From: Aricia agestis | Taxonomy: Eukaryota > Arthropoda > Insecta > Lepidoptera > Lycaenidae | Assembly (NCBI RefSeq): GCF_905147365.1 | Contig: NC_056420.1 | Span: 12,224,001 to 12,288,000, forward strand | DNA length: 64,000 bases | Reading direction: 5' to 3' | Shown: piece by piece, positions 12,069 to 21,480 of the stretch | Numbering within the stretch: the stretch's first letter is position 1 | Layout of the letters: every line of letters begins with the position of its first letter | Translations under genes and position numbers: made by a program | Notes under the pieces: model-generated | Told to the model about the DNA's origin: nothing | Databases searched by the model: none | Seen by the model: only the letters and a program-made list of their open reading frames with translations

Positions 12069-12277
12069 ATCCATAAAATGCGAAAGTTTGTCTGTCTGTC
12101 TGTCTACTTTTAAACAATATAAGTTTACAGGTTTCGCTCAAATTTGGTATGTTGCGTTTGTTTGTTGACTTTGAGTCCCGGGAAAGGCCATGGGATAAGT
12201 ACTTTTTCGCGGAATATGTACGGTTCCCACGCGATTAACTGATTTTGGCGCAACGGAGTTGCGATCGTCATCTAGTA
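12069..12277 (+). repeat. Family R retroelement 3' unit, near complete
   Basis: It runs from CCATAAAATGCGAAAGTTTG through four TCTG units, CAAATTTGGTATG, TTGAGTCCCGGGAAAGG, TACGGTTCCCACGCGAT and GGCGCAACGGAGTTGCGATC to the terminal CATCTAGTACC. Confidence 0.7.
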
Positions 12278-12636
12278 CCTACTTCATAAAAAAGCACAGG
12301 GGGACAAAAAAGTTTTTCATATGCATCATAAAAAAGGTTGAAAAACACTGCTCTATACAACTGCTGGGCAATTCTCATTTCAATAAATTGGTAATTTCTG
12401 TAATGAATTCTCGTTTGCTTAAGAAGTTTCGGATCTGTATTAATGATTGCTCTTTCAATGATTTTAATTAATGTTGAGCGTTTTCGATAATTTCTTTCAA
12501 TTCGAAATAATAATAAATAAAGAAATCATCATTATCACCAACTTCAGCATATATTCAAAATGGCTAACTGACATAACACCATCCATTTCTTGCAATCCAC
12601 TAGCGCGCGTAGCCTTTAATTATTGTAGTTGTAATT

Positions 12637-12705
12637 GAAAGTTTGTCTATGTGTCTGTTACCTCTTCGCGCCTAAACAACTGAACCTATTTTGCTAAAAT
12701 GTTTC
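12637..12705 (+). repeat. Short family R fragment
   Basis: GAAAGTTTGTCTATGTGTCT, GTTACCTCTTCGCGCCTAAA and AACTGAACCTATTTTGCTAA are recognisable; the remainder is absent. A family B SINE starts 16 bases further on. Confidence 0.6.
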
Positions 12706-12720
12706 GTACGCCTTTCCAAC

Positions 12721-13086
12721 GCCTCCGTGGTCTAGTGCTTAAGAGCGTGGCTCTCGATTCGGAGGTCGTCGGTTCGATTCCTGCGTTGGAAACATGTATT
12801 ATTTTCTAAGTTTGGCTTCGGACAGTGCAGGCTGATCACCTGATTGTCTGACGAGTAAGATGATCCATGCGTCGGATGGGCATGTAAAAAGTCAGTCCTG
12901 CGCCTGCTCTCTCGCCGGTCGTGTCGGTCTTCCGTCCCATGGGTTATGTGAGTGATGGAATAGAGAGTGCTCTTGTGTACTGCGCACACACTTGAGCACT
13001 ATAAAATTACTCCTGCGTACCTGGCCTGGTTTCAATGAAACTGGCCACCGTCACCGAAATCGGTGTGGGGAGTATTATTATTATTG
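12721..13086 (+). repeat. tRNA-derived SINE, family B, full length
   Basis: The tRNA-like head shows TGGTCTAGTGCTTAAGAG and the B-box GGTTCGATTCC. The body and the terminal ACCGAAATCGGTGTGGGG are as in the copy at 5175-5544, and the tail is (ATT)n. Its tail runs straight into a family N element, which probably inserted into the ATT repeat. Confidence 0.85.
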
Positions 13087-13277
13087 TGGGAAATGTGTGT
13101 GGTGGCCAAAGGAAGATCTTCCGACCGAGCGAGGTGTTATGCTCGGTCAGGTCGAAGCCCACGTGATACATCTCAGCTGTCGTATATATACCAACGCGCT
13201 CAGAAAACTTCGATAGCGCGATGCAGGAATGTTAGGCGAATTGTGGGTACCACCACAGTATTATTATTATTATTACC
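13087..13277 (+). repeat. Interspersed repeat, family N, inserted at a SINE tail
   Basis: It matches 2818-2982 through AGATCTTCCGACCGAGCGAG, CCACGTGATACAT, ACGCGCTCAGAAAACTTCGA and GTTAGGCGAATTGTGGGTAC, and ends in a (TTA)n tail. This copy has an extra GTTATGCTCGGTCAGGTCG segment that the first lacks. Its direct contact with the family B tail suggests that ATT-rich tails act as landing sites. Confidence 0.65.
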
Positions 13278-13701
13278 CCAGACTTTGGAATATACGCCTC
13301 AAAATGGCTAACCGAAGTAAATAAAATTTATTTAGAGCTGCTTCAGTCTAATGTGCTAAGTTTGGAGCGCGATAAACCTTAAATTTTGCTCAAGCGACGC
13401 AATTTTTGCTGCTAACCAAATTTCAGACTAAAAGCATTTATCGGTCACGTCATTTAATTCCCGTGAAAGCCTCGCAGGTGTTTATTATAACGGGAACAAG
13501 TTGTGACTGCTCAAAAACGGGAGAAAAACCATTTTCATACGTAGTCGATTTGCATTTTACATTCTCTTTTTGCGACGCCAATAAAAGCAATGTCAAAATA
13601 CTAATACTAATACCGCACTATACGTTTATAAAAAGTATTTTATCCCGCAAAATGTGTGATTCCTACGATTAATTTGCGTCGCCGGTAACATTATACACAT
13701 A

Positions 13702-13874
13702 ACTAGCTATTTGACCGAGCTTTGCTCGGTATTCGATAAAACACGAATCAAATGACATATTTTTCTATAAATGAATCCTAGCTAGATCGATTTATCGCCC
13801 CCGAAACCCCCTATATACTAAATTTAATGAATATCGTTGGAGCCGATTCCGAAATTCCAATTATATATTTTCAT
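13702..13874 (+). repeat. Family Z retroelement, left part, split by an insertion
   Basis: It matches 41303-41460 closely: GACCGAGCTTTGCTCGGTAT, TCGATAAAACAC, CCTAGCTAGATCGATTTATC, GCCCCCGAAACCCCCTATAT, CGTTGGAGCCGATTCCGA and AATTCCAATTATATAT. It is then cut by a family P element. The missing 3' part (AATTGCTTGTCTAAAGAT) reappears at 14229 just beyond the inserted element. Confidence 0.7.
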
Positions 13875-14215
13875 ACGTGGGAGAGCCATGCTTCGGCACG
13901 AATGGGCCGGCTCGACCGGATAAATACCACGTTCTCACAGAAAACCGGCGTGAAACAGCGCTTGCGCTGTGTTTCGCCCAGTGAGTGAGTTTACCGGAGG
14001 CCCAATCCCCTAACCCCTACCCTATTCCCTTCCCTACCCTCAACTATTCCCTTCCCTTCCCTTCCCTACCCTCCCCTATTACCCTATTCCCTCTTAAAAG
14101 GCCGGCAACGCACTTGCAGCTCTTCTGATGCTGCGAGTGTCCATGGGCGACGGAAGTTGCTTTCCATCAGGTGACCCGTTTGCTCGTTTGCCCCCTTATT
14201 TCATAAAAAAAAAAA
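13875..14215 (+). repeat. SINE-like element, family P, full length
   Basis: It begins ACGTGGGAGAGCCATGCTTC and continues with GGCACGAATGGGCCGG, AAACCGGCGTGAAACAGCG, the dyad AGCGCTTGCGCTGT, ACCGGAGGCCCAAT, a CCCTAC/CCCTTC-rich tract, AAAAGGCCGGCAACGCAC, GGGCGACGGAAGTTGCTTTC, CAGGTGACCCGTTTGCTCG and a poly-A tail. Six copies in the window start at the same ACGTGG, which argues for a defined unit and against random 5' truncation. It encodes no protein of its own; open frames across it are incidental. Confidence 0.8.
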
Positions 14216-14669
14216 TACATACATACAATAATTGCTTGTCTAAAGATGTAAGTTTCGTTAAATCGCGGGTTGCGAGTGTGTGCGAGGTGCGGGCGTCATC
14301 TAGTCTCACTACAAATCACTAGATTTTGCCTTTTAGTATTTTGGCCGACACTCAACAAAGTCGGTTCAACTTGTGCTGCAAAGTGGAAATCAAAAAGCAT
14401 ACAAATTGCCAATCGATGGTTATGCGTTTGCACAAAAAACAGAAAGTGAAAACCGAAGCCAGACAGAAAAAAACAACGGTTTTAGAACCACTTGCGGCAT
14501 AGACTTGCCTTCAACAAATACCACTCTATTTCGCAGTCCATTCTGGTTTTTGCACCGTTTTTACACCTAACCAGGGCTTACAGGATAAAACGTTTTATGA
14601 AATATGTCTTTTACATTCCAATGCACAGAATTCTATAAAATTGCAACTTCGTATGTTCGTTTATAACAA

Positions 14670-15105
14670 AAAAATCGGCCAAGTGCGACTCAGACTCGCG
14701 CACGAAGCGTTCCGTACTGTTATAGAGCAAACATAGACCAAAAATTGTGTTTTTGTATGGGACCCTTATTTTTTATTTTAAGTACTTATTTTAAATTATT
14801 ATATATTATTCTTAAATGTTGAAGTAGATATATAATTATGGCCTTAGTGAAAATATCACCTACCTGTTGCCATTATTGATATCGAGCAAAAAAGGCCAAA
14901 AAATCACGTTTGTTGTATGGAAGCCCACTTTAAATATTATTTTATTTTAATATTTAAATGGTTTTTGTAGTATTTGCTGTTATAGCGGCAATAGACATAC
15001 ACAATCTGTGAAAATTTCAGAACTCTATCTATAGCGGTTTTTCAGATGCAGCCTGGATCATGAATAGAGTCCCGTTTTCACCTTTTGGGTACGGAACCCT
15101 AAAAA
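14670..15105 (+). repeat. Family V element (GGCCAAGTGCGA ... GGGTACGGAACCC), full copy
   Basis: It runs from AAATCGGCCAAGTGCGACTC through CGTTCCGTACTGTTATAG, TTTTTGTATGGGACCCTTA, TTGCCATTATTGATATCGAG, AAAAATCACGTTTGTTGTAT and TATAGCGGTTTTTCAGATGC to TTTGGGTACGGAACCCTAAA. This is a common arthropod interspersed repeat. Other members lie at 51780-52200, 36572-36755, 21310-21480 and 9595-9782. Confidence 0.75.
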
Positions 15106-15146
15106 TGAGCTTTACTTTAATACTAATTACTTTAATAATAATTAAT

Positions 15147-15300
15147 AATTAGGTGTCCTGGTGAACTTCGTGTCACTTTAAAACCTTCCCTGGACTTTTA
15201 CGAATATTTTAAGACTGAAATTAGCCTAATCCGTTCAGCCGCTTTCGAGTTTTAGCGTTACTAACACAATTGAAAATCCATTTTTATATATTATATAGAT
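15147..15300 (+). repeat. Family X retroelement 3' unit
   Basis: GGTGAACTTCGTGTCACTTT, AAACCTTCCCTGGACTTTTA, CGAATATTTTAAGACTGAAA, CCGTTCAGCCGCTTTCGAGT and CCATTTTTATATATTATA occur in the same order at 39586-39735 and, more divergently, at 24226 and 27828. Confidence 0.7.
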
Positions 15301-15436
15301 AACTAAAAAATAAACATTTTATATTATTATTTTTATAATATTCAAATGTAATAAGTAATAGGTAACTAATATTTTATGGATTGAACTTGGAAGTTTTTTA
15401 CAAAATTTCGCATCGTCAGTTATATACAGTACTAAC

Positions 15437-15499
15437 ATGTTTATTTCTGTAACTGAAGTTCATACTATTAGTATGAACTTCAGTTGCAGAAATAAACAT
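15437..15499. repeat. 63-bp palindrome with 29-bp arms
   Basis: The left arm (ATGTTTATTTCTG ... GAAGTTCATAC) and right arm (GTATGAACTTC ... CAGAAATAAACAT) are exact inverted copies apart from one position, around the 5-base centre TATTA. It would fold into a strong hairpin or cruciform. There are no protein signals. It is likely a minimal foldback element. Confidence 0.75.
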
Positions 15500-15541
15500 T
15501 TTTATTTTTTTTTATTTATTTATTTTATACCAATTATAATC

Positions 15542-15678
15542 TATACTAATATTATTGGAAGTGCGAAAGTGTAACTGTCTGTCTATTAACTCTTCACGCC
15601 TAAACCACTGAATCAATTATGCTTAAATTTTATACGTAGGTATTTTATCGCAACGGGGTTGAGGGCGTCAACTAGTAG
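15542..15678 (+). repeat. Family R fragment with internal deletion
   Basis: The 5' part (TACTAATATTATTGGAAGTG, ACTCTTCACGCCTAAACCAC) is joined directly to the 3' end (TTTTATCGCAACGGGGTTGA, GGGCGTCAACTAG), so the middle with GAGTCCCGGGAAAGG has been lost. Confidence 0.65.
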
Positions 15679-16199
15679 ACGATAAATTATCATTTATTAC
15701 TAGAACTCAGGAACTGCTTTAACTAACTATGCAAAGACTAATTGATTTCTGTTAACTAATTACTCTTTGTATTATTTCACAAAAAATACATCATTGTTAA
15801 ATCCAACCAAAACAAGCAACTGTCAACTAAAACAACAAAAGAATGTTTACGAGAGGAATATGTTCTAAATGAATTGAAGTGATGATTTTATACTTTCGAA
15901 TATATAAGCCATTTCGGCGATTACGGCTTATAACATCATGAATAATTCAGAATAAAACGTCCTGCGAAAGAGATATATGGGATTACGCATCACAAAAAAA
16001 TACAAAAAAATCTTTATTATTTTTTTTGTGCGAGTGTTGTGGATAGCTTCCTGTTGCATGCTAAATAAATGATGGGCAGTGAAATATGAGAATTCTTGAC
16101 ACGAGGGTGCACAATTGCACATACAATACCGATTACCGGGTGGTATCAACTTAATAATATAGTTTTGAAATGCTAGTAGTAATAGGATTTTGAGAAATC

Positions 16200-16405
16200 C
16201 ATATTATTAATATATTAAATACAAAAGTGTGTCTATCTGTGTGTATTTGCGTATGTTACCTCTTAACGCCGAAAGCACTAAACAAATTGTGCTGTGTGGT
16301 GTGGAGATACTTTAGGTCCCGGAAAAGGACAAAGGATACTTATCCCGGAAAAATTATCCCGCGCGATAAATATTTTGGTGCAACGGAGTTGAGGATGTTA
16401 TCTTA
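16200..16405 (+). repeat. Family R retroelement 3' unit
   Basis: It contains AAAAGTGTGTCTATCTGTGT, TTACCTCTTAACGCCGAAAG, GGAGATACTTTAGGTCCCGG, ATCCCGGAAAAATTATCCCG and GGTGCAACGGAGTTGAGG. Confidence 0.65.
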
Positions 16406-16471
16406 TTAAAATATATTTTACAATAATTTATATAATCAAGCAAGAGTTTAAATAGCTTTACAGTGCTGTTA

Positions 16472-16776
16472 ATTTTTTTTATGAAATAAAGGGGGCAAAC
16501 GAGAAAACGGGTCACCTGATGGAAAGCAACTTCCGTCGCCCATGGACACTCGCAGCATCAGAAGAGCTGCAGGTGCGTTGCCGGCCTTTTAAGAGGTAAT
16601 AGGGGAGGGTAGGGAAGGAAATATGAGAGGGCAAAGGGTAGGGGATTGGGCCTCCGGTAAACTCACTCACTCGGCGAAACACAGCGCAAGCGCTGTTTCA
16701 CGCCGGTTTTCTGTGAGCCCGTGGTATTTCTCCGATCGAGCCGGCCCATTCGTGTTGAAGCATGGCTCTCCCACGT
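16472..16776 (-). repeat. SINE-like element, family P, full length
   Basis: On the minus strand it starts ACGTGGGAGAGCCATGCTTC and ends with CGTTTGCCCCCTTTATTTCA plus poly-A. The pyrimidine-rich CCCTAC tract and the GGCCGGCAACGCACCTGCAG segment are present. Confidence 0.8.
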
Positions 16777-17403
16777 TATAGTGCACACATATGTGTAAAA
16801 ACGTAATTTATCCACGTATGCAGGGAATTCCCAGTACCATCAGAGTTATTGATTTATAGACAACGTGTGGACCCTCATCATATTTTGGTAGGTCAAATAA
16901 GTGTCTGCCGTGATCTATGAGTTGGGCTTGACATAGCCTGACGAAAATATGTAGGTCTACCACCTGCCTTTGAAACAATTTCCTTGATTGTGCATGGCTA
17001 CTTCCATTTCAAAGGAACACGTAGACAAAATTTCAAATTAATATCAGTTATTCAATGTTACCTTTTGTTTATAAAATATAGAAAAAAAAACAGTTTTCAG
17101 AAGCTAGTAACGACGTACACTTAGCTCGAACGACTCAATTTTTCCCATCAAAGAAAGCAACAATGCGGTCGGAATGAAAACTATTATGGGCCGAGTAAAT
17201 CTTATGCGATAACGAGCGAGCAGATTTGTTGGCCGTAACAAAAGGTTGGGCCCGTTTGGGACACGGTTACCTTGAAATTGATTACATATTTTTCTTCCAC
17301 CGTGTTTACACACAGAAGTCATTATTGTGTTATTGGTGGTTTAATAACTTAACTGGTTGTTATAGTCTGAGTGCAATTTTGTTTTTGTTTGCAAGAAATA
17401 ATC

Positions 17404-17715
17404 TAATATATAAAATTCTCGTGTCACAATGTTAGATAGCGTACTCCTCCGAAACGGCTTTACTGATTTTAACCAAATTTCATATGCATATTCAGTGGGT
17501 CTGAGAATCGGCTACTGGGTACTTTTTATATTGATAAGTGCATTTGTTGAATAAATAATAGTAAATTATTACAACTCGAGACTGACGGCGACCATTGTTT
17601 GTGCGACGGGATAGCGATGGACGTTGCCATGGTGACATACTTATTTAGTCACTTCAATAAAATGATACGGGCGAAATACTTTATAGGCAAAGAAACGTTT
17701 GCCGGGACAGCTAGT
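17404..17715 (-). repeat. Family Y retroelement 3' unit
   Basis: Minus-strand order: AGCTGTCCCGGCAAACGTTT, CTTTGCC, AAAGTATTTCGCCCGTATCA, GTCACCATGGCAACGTCCAT, CTATCCCGTCGCACAAACAA, GGTCGCCGTCAGTCTCGAGT, CAACAAATGCACTTATCAAT, GCCGTTTCGGAGGAGTACGC and GTGACACGAGAATTTTATAT. It is near-identical to 42357-42665 and 49677-49999, suggesting recent amplification. Confidence 0.75.
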
Positions 17716-17826
17716 AATTTATATTTTTCAACATTAACGCAACAATAAAACGTAAAAGTCTACATAAAATATTGAGCTCTAATGAAAATCTTGCCGCTTT
17801 TACTTGTTGCATACGGCATACCTCAT

Positions 17827-18020
17827 TAGCTATGTCCACACTGTGCACTTTCATCTTCAAATTTCATCATCTACTTTCATATTGACGCATACAATAATTG
17901 AATACGTCAAGGAACGCAACGCCTATATTGTAATTTTTGAAGTTTTCGATACGGTCAGAGGGCATGCGTCGCGGGCATGCCTCACGCCCACCAGAAAAAA
18001 GCACAGTGTGGACAAAGCTA
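17827..18020. mobile_element. 194-bp MITE with TAGCTATGTCCACA ends
   Basis: The left TAGCTATGTCCACACTGTGC is inverted at the right as GCACAGTGTGGACAAAGCTA. It shares its end sequence and the internal CTTTCATCTTCAAATTTCAT and GATACGGTCAGAG segments with the 327-bp element at 38777-39103, so they are one family. The 115-codon frame that crosses it has no recognisable domain. Confidence 0.7.
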
Positions 18021-18436
18021 TTCGATACACTGAACTTATGTTTTCGTTAAAGTTTATCATCTTTTCTTTCAACTTCCCTGGCACTCATACAGGTACCATG
18101 TTTAACCAAACAGGTACTAAAACTTCAAACGCTAAAAGCGTTTTTTTTTAATTATTACACGTCTAAACAATAGGTAAACTTTAAGAGAATATCCAGTAAA
18201 GAAGTAAGTAGAAAGCAAAAATAAATTCTGGAAGCAAAAAATTCTTTGTCATTCGATTCTTCGACGGCGGGGTCGAGATCGACAGTATTTGTTTCACATT
18301 TTAATTACGTCTAGTTCAGTTGAAGCCTTTACGTAGTTCAGTGTTATATAAAATGTTATTGTAGCTTCATAATTATGTGGTATTATGTTTTACCTTGCTT
18401 TCTTACTACAATTCTCCACTAATAAAAAAGTTACTT

Positions 18437-18532
18437 TTACAGCGCTTATAATTTCACAGTGAACTTTATGAAAGAGATACAAACACACATTCAGGTATTA
18501 TCATTTAGTTTTGTTACACCTTGTATATGCTT
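18437..18532 (-). repeat. Family W half element
   Basis: It holds the right half of family W: CAGCGCTTATAATTTCACAG, TGAACTTTATGAAAGAGATA, ATTATCATTTAGTTTTGTTA and CACCTTGTATATG, matching the inverted half of 34674-34918. Confidence 0.55.
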
Positions 18533-18611
18533 GGGTCTTTAAAAATACACATTGGATTTTGGTGCGGTATTTTTAATAGTCACAGTGATCAACTGTTATA
18601 CCTATACTTAT

Positions 18612-19147
18612 TATAAAACAAAGTCGTTTTTTTTGTCCCTCATGTCCCTTTGTTACCTTTAATTTTTAAAACTACGCAACGGATTTTGATGATTCTTTCA
18701 GTGTTAGATAGCCCATTTATCGAGGAAGGCTATAGGCAATATTTTATGACGCTAAGACTAATAGGAGCGAAGAAATAGAGAAAAATGTGGAAGAAACGGG
18801 GAAAATTATTTGAAAGGGTTAACTTGAACGCGCTTATCTCAGGAACTACTGGTCCGATTTGAAAAATTATTTCAGTGTTAGATAGCTCATTTATTGAGAA
18901 AGGCTATAGGCTATATTTAATCACACTAAGACTAACAGGAGAATGTGGAAAAAAACGGGGGAAATTAATTGAAATCTATTAATTAATTAATCTATTATCT
19001 CGCGAACTACTGGAGCAATTTTTATGTTATTTGGCACTGAAAAGAAGTAGACCACGTGAAGGATCATAGGCTATCGATTTTAATCATTTTTTCAGTGACT
19101 ATATATTTTTTACGCGTGCGACGCCGGGAGGGGGGGGGGTCGCTAGT
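18612..19147 (+). repeat. Family U retroelement 3' region with an internal repeated segment
   Basis: It starts ATAAAACAAAGTCGTTTTTT and contains ACTACGCAACGGATTTTGAT. The block TTTCAGTGTTAGATAGC-CATTTAT, AAGGCTATAGGC and CTAAGACTAA occurs twice (about 18698 and 18872). It ends in GCGACGCCGGGAGG, a run of G and GTCGCTAGTA. A fragment of the same family lies at 43884-43999. It resembles a LINE 3' end (inference). Confidence 0.6.
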
Positions 19148-19981
19148 ATCTAATAAAGAAAATAAAAGTAATAGTGTTTATAGCGAAACAACATTTGCCG
19201 GGTCATCTCTATAAATATTGGCGCAACCCGCAATAATAGGTCGTTCCGGCCCCATACGTGTCTATTATGGTTGATGATGAATTGCGCTGTACGTGAAAAG
19301 AATCCACGTGCAATGTTTACTAAACAGAGGGTTAAAGTGAATCGGCGCCATTTTGGAAACACGTTGCCAACAATAAAATATTTAAATAATTGCTGCTATT
19401 TTTGTGTAACAATGAAATATCTTGAATATATTTTTTAAACTGCACACGAAGGAAAAAGTACAGAGCAGATTTATTTATACGGTATATCGTTTTCCTATGT
19501 GGAAAATCTGACGTAAAGTGTTTTGGGGCAACGCGCAACGTGATAATGAAAACATATTATAGAACTTGCAGATCACATTGCTTTTGAACACTTTATCTAA
19601 CGCACACAAATAAAAATCTGAAATTTTTTCTGATGTTTTTTCGAGCTCATTCGAAAGGTTAATGTTGTTGTAAACTGTAACGTGTAACGTGTTAAGTGGT
19701 ACCTACTCAACTTTTTTGTTATAAGGGCCACAAACATATTGTTTTGGTCTTGGTGTCACGGACCGCGACTAAAACTTTTGAGGGTCAAAAATAACATCCT
19801 TAAAAATGAACGATTTAGAACTGAGGTCAAGACTTTCGCGACGACTTTGCACTGTTTTGCTGGTAGGCGAAAAATTGAAAATGGTTTAACATTAGCGCTC
19901 TTGAACCACTGAGGTGGTTAACAGGCCCGGCGCGGGCCTTGCGGGCTGCGGGCCGCAGGTTGACTAAAGTTGGTGTAACAT

Positions 19982-20304
19982 GTTTTTTTTTTTATGAAAG
20001 AAGGGGGCAAACGAGCAAACGGGTCACCTGATGGATAGCAACTTCCGTCGCCCATGGACACTCGCAGCATCAGAAGAGCTGCAGGTGCGTTGCCGGCCTT
20101 TTAAGAGGGAATAGGGTAATAGGGGAGGGTAGGGATGGGAAGGAAAGGGAATAGGGGAGGATAGGGAAGGGAATTGGGCCTCCGGTAAACTCACTCACTC
20201 GGCGAAACACAGCGCAAGGGCTGTTTCACGCCGGTTTTCTGTGAGAGCGTGGTATTTCTCCGGTCGAGCCGGCCCATTCGTGCCGAAACATGGCTCTCCC
20301 ACGT
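19982..20304 (-). repeat. SINE-like element, family P, full length
   Basis: On the minus strand it begins ACGTGGGAGAGCCATGTTTC and ends in CCCCCTTCTTTCATAAAAAA. It includes the GGCGTGAAACAGC dyad segment and the pyrimidine-rich tract. Confidence 0.8.
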
Positions 20305-20591
20305 ATAATGTATGTGTTGTAAGTAATATTGGGTAAATTTAAACGTCGGACCCTTCCGATTCTTTTTCCTGTTTTCCCTTGCTTAATTTGTTTGTATGAA
20401 AATACGATAAAATCCTTTTTTGTGTAATAAAATTTTTTGGCCGAGAATAGAGTCTTTATTGAGTTGCTTTCACCATTTTAAGGCGAGGGTATGTTAAAGG
20501 TCCTCGTAGGCCAAGATGGATAACCAAAACAAGACCTTTGCGTCCATTGTGGATGATTTATACAGTATTTTCAGAGCGAAGTAACCTGCAC

Positions 20592-21005
20592 TCTTTTTTT
20601 TTTTAATTAAATAAGGGGGCAAACGAGCAAACGGGTCACCTGATGGTAAGCAACTACCGTCGCCCATGGACACTCGCAACATCAGAAGAGCTGCAGGTGC
20701 AGGTTGCCGGCCTTTTAAGAGGGTATACGCTCTTTTTTTGAAGGTCTTCAAATGCTGTTGTACCTGGGACAAGACTTTAAATGTCCATGTGGTTGCCCAA
20801 TCGCATACGGCATTCTCGCCACATAGTCGGCCTAGTCCAGTGGATGAGCAGGTCAATACGTCTGGGACCAACCAAGTGCGGGTTTCCTCACGATGTTTTT
20901 CTTCGCCATAAAAAAAGTGATATTGGTACACGCCTCCACCCGGGTTCAAACCTGCACCCTCTAGGAGTGCGAACTGAAGGTCTACCCATTGGGCCACGGA
21001 CGCTC
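20592..21005 (-). repeat. Chimeric tRNA-headed SINE sharing the family P 3' tail
   Basis: On the minus strand the head is tRNA-like: CGTCCGTGGCCCAATGGGTA (A box) and GGTTTGAACCC (B box) about 35 bases later. The middle has ACATCGTGAGGAAACCCGCA and a segment around TGGGCAACCACATGG. The 3' end, from about 20733 down to 20592, is AAAAGGCCGGCAAC, GCAGCTCTTCTGATGTTGCG, CAGGTGACCCGTTTGCTCGT, CCCCCTTATTTAATT and poly-A, which is the tail of family P. SINEs commonly borrow the tail of their partner LINE (established knowledge). A 167-codon frame across it is not a host gene. Confidence 0.65.
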
Positions 21006-21309
21006 TAGTCCGTGTTATTCCTATAATTTAAAGAATATCAATATGGAATGAAAATAAGCCTACCTAAAAAATCTAAAGGATCCTGCGCATTTTGGTATAA
21101 GTCTCAACAGAGATAAAATATTTACCATTAGATAGCTCTTAGTGAGTAGGTAAAAAAGTAATATGGCGCCCAGCCCCTAGCAACTGTACTTTTTGAAATA
21201 ATGTACAGTCAACGTACAAGGCCGGCGTTACCGACGTAGTTTTTCTATGTATATATATTTTAAAGATCTTTTACACCATTTTGTCGGCATCATTAATATG
21301 TGCATTCGT

Positions 21310-21480
21310 GCCGAATTACAGCTTTGTAGGTCCTATAGTCTCTAAGAAAACCCGCGGACAAAAAGACGGACGGATGCACGGACAAATGGACGGACGGATA
21401 GACGGACAGATGGATGGACGGACGGACAGACCGAAACTATAATATAAGGGTTCCTTTGTGACTACGGAATCTTAAAAATA
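21310..21480 (+). repeat. Family V-like 3' end with (GACG)n/(GACA)n tract
   Basis: GAATTACAGCTTTGTAGGTC is followed by a run of GGACGGACGGA-type tetranucleotides (about 21363-21430), then AAGGGTTCCTTTGTGACTAC and GGAATCTTAAAAAT. This is the usual 3' end structure of this repeat superfamily. Confidence 0.6.

Noticed and set aside
17804..18151. 115-codon plus-strand frame
   Set aside because: It covers a 194-bp MITE and flanks; there is no recognisable domain.
20494..20997. 167-codon minus-strand frame
   Set aside because: It is the translation of a tRNA-headed SINE and its tail; the same tail is translated in many unrelated frames at other family P copies.
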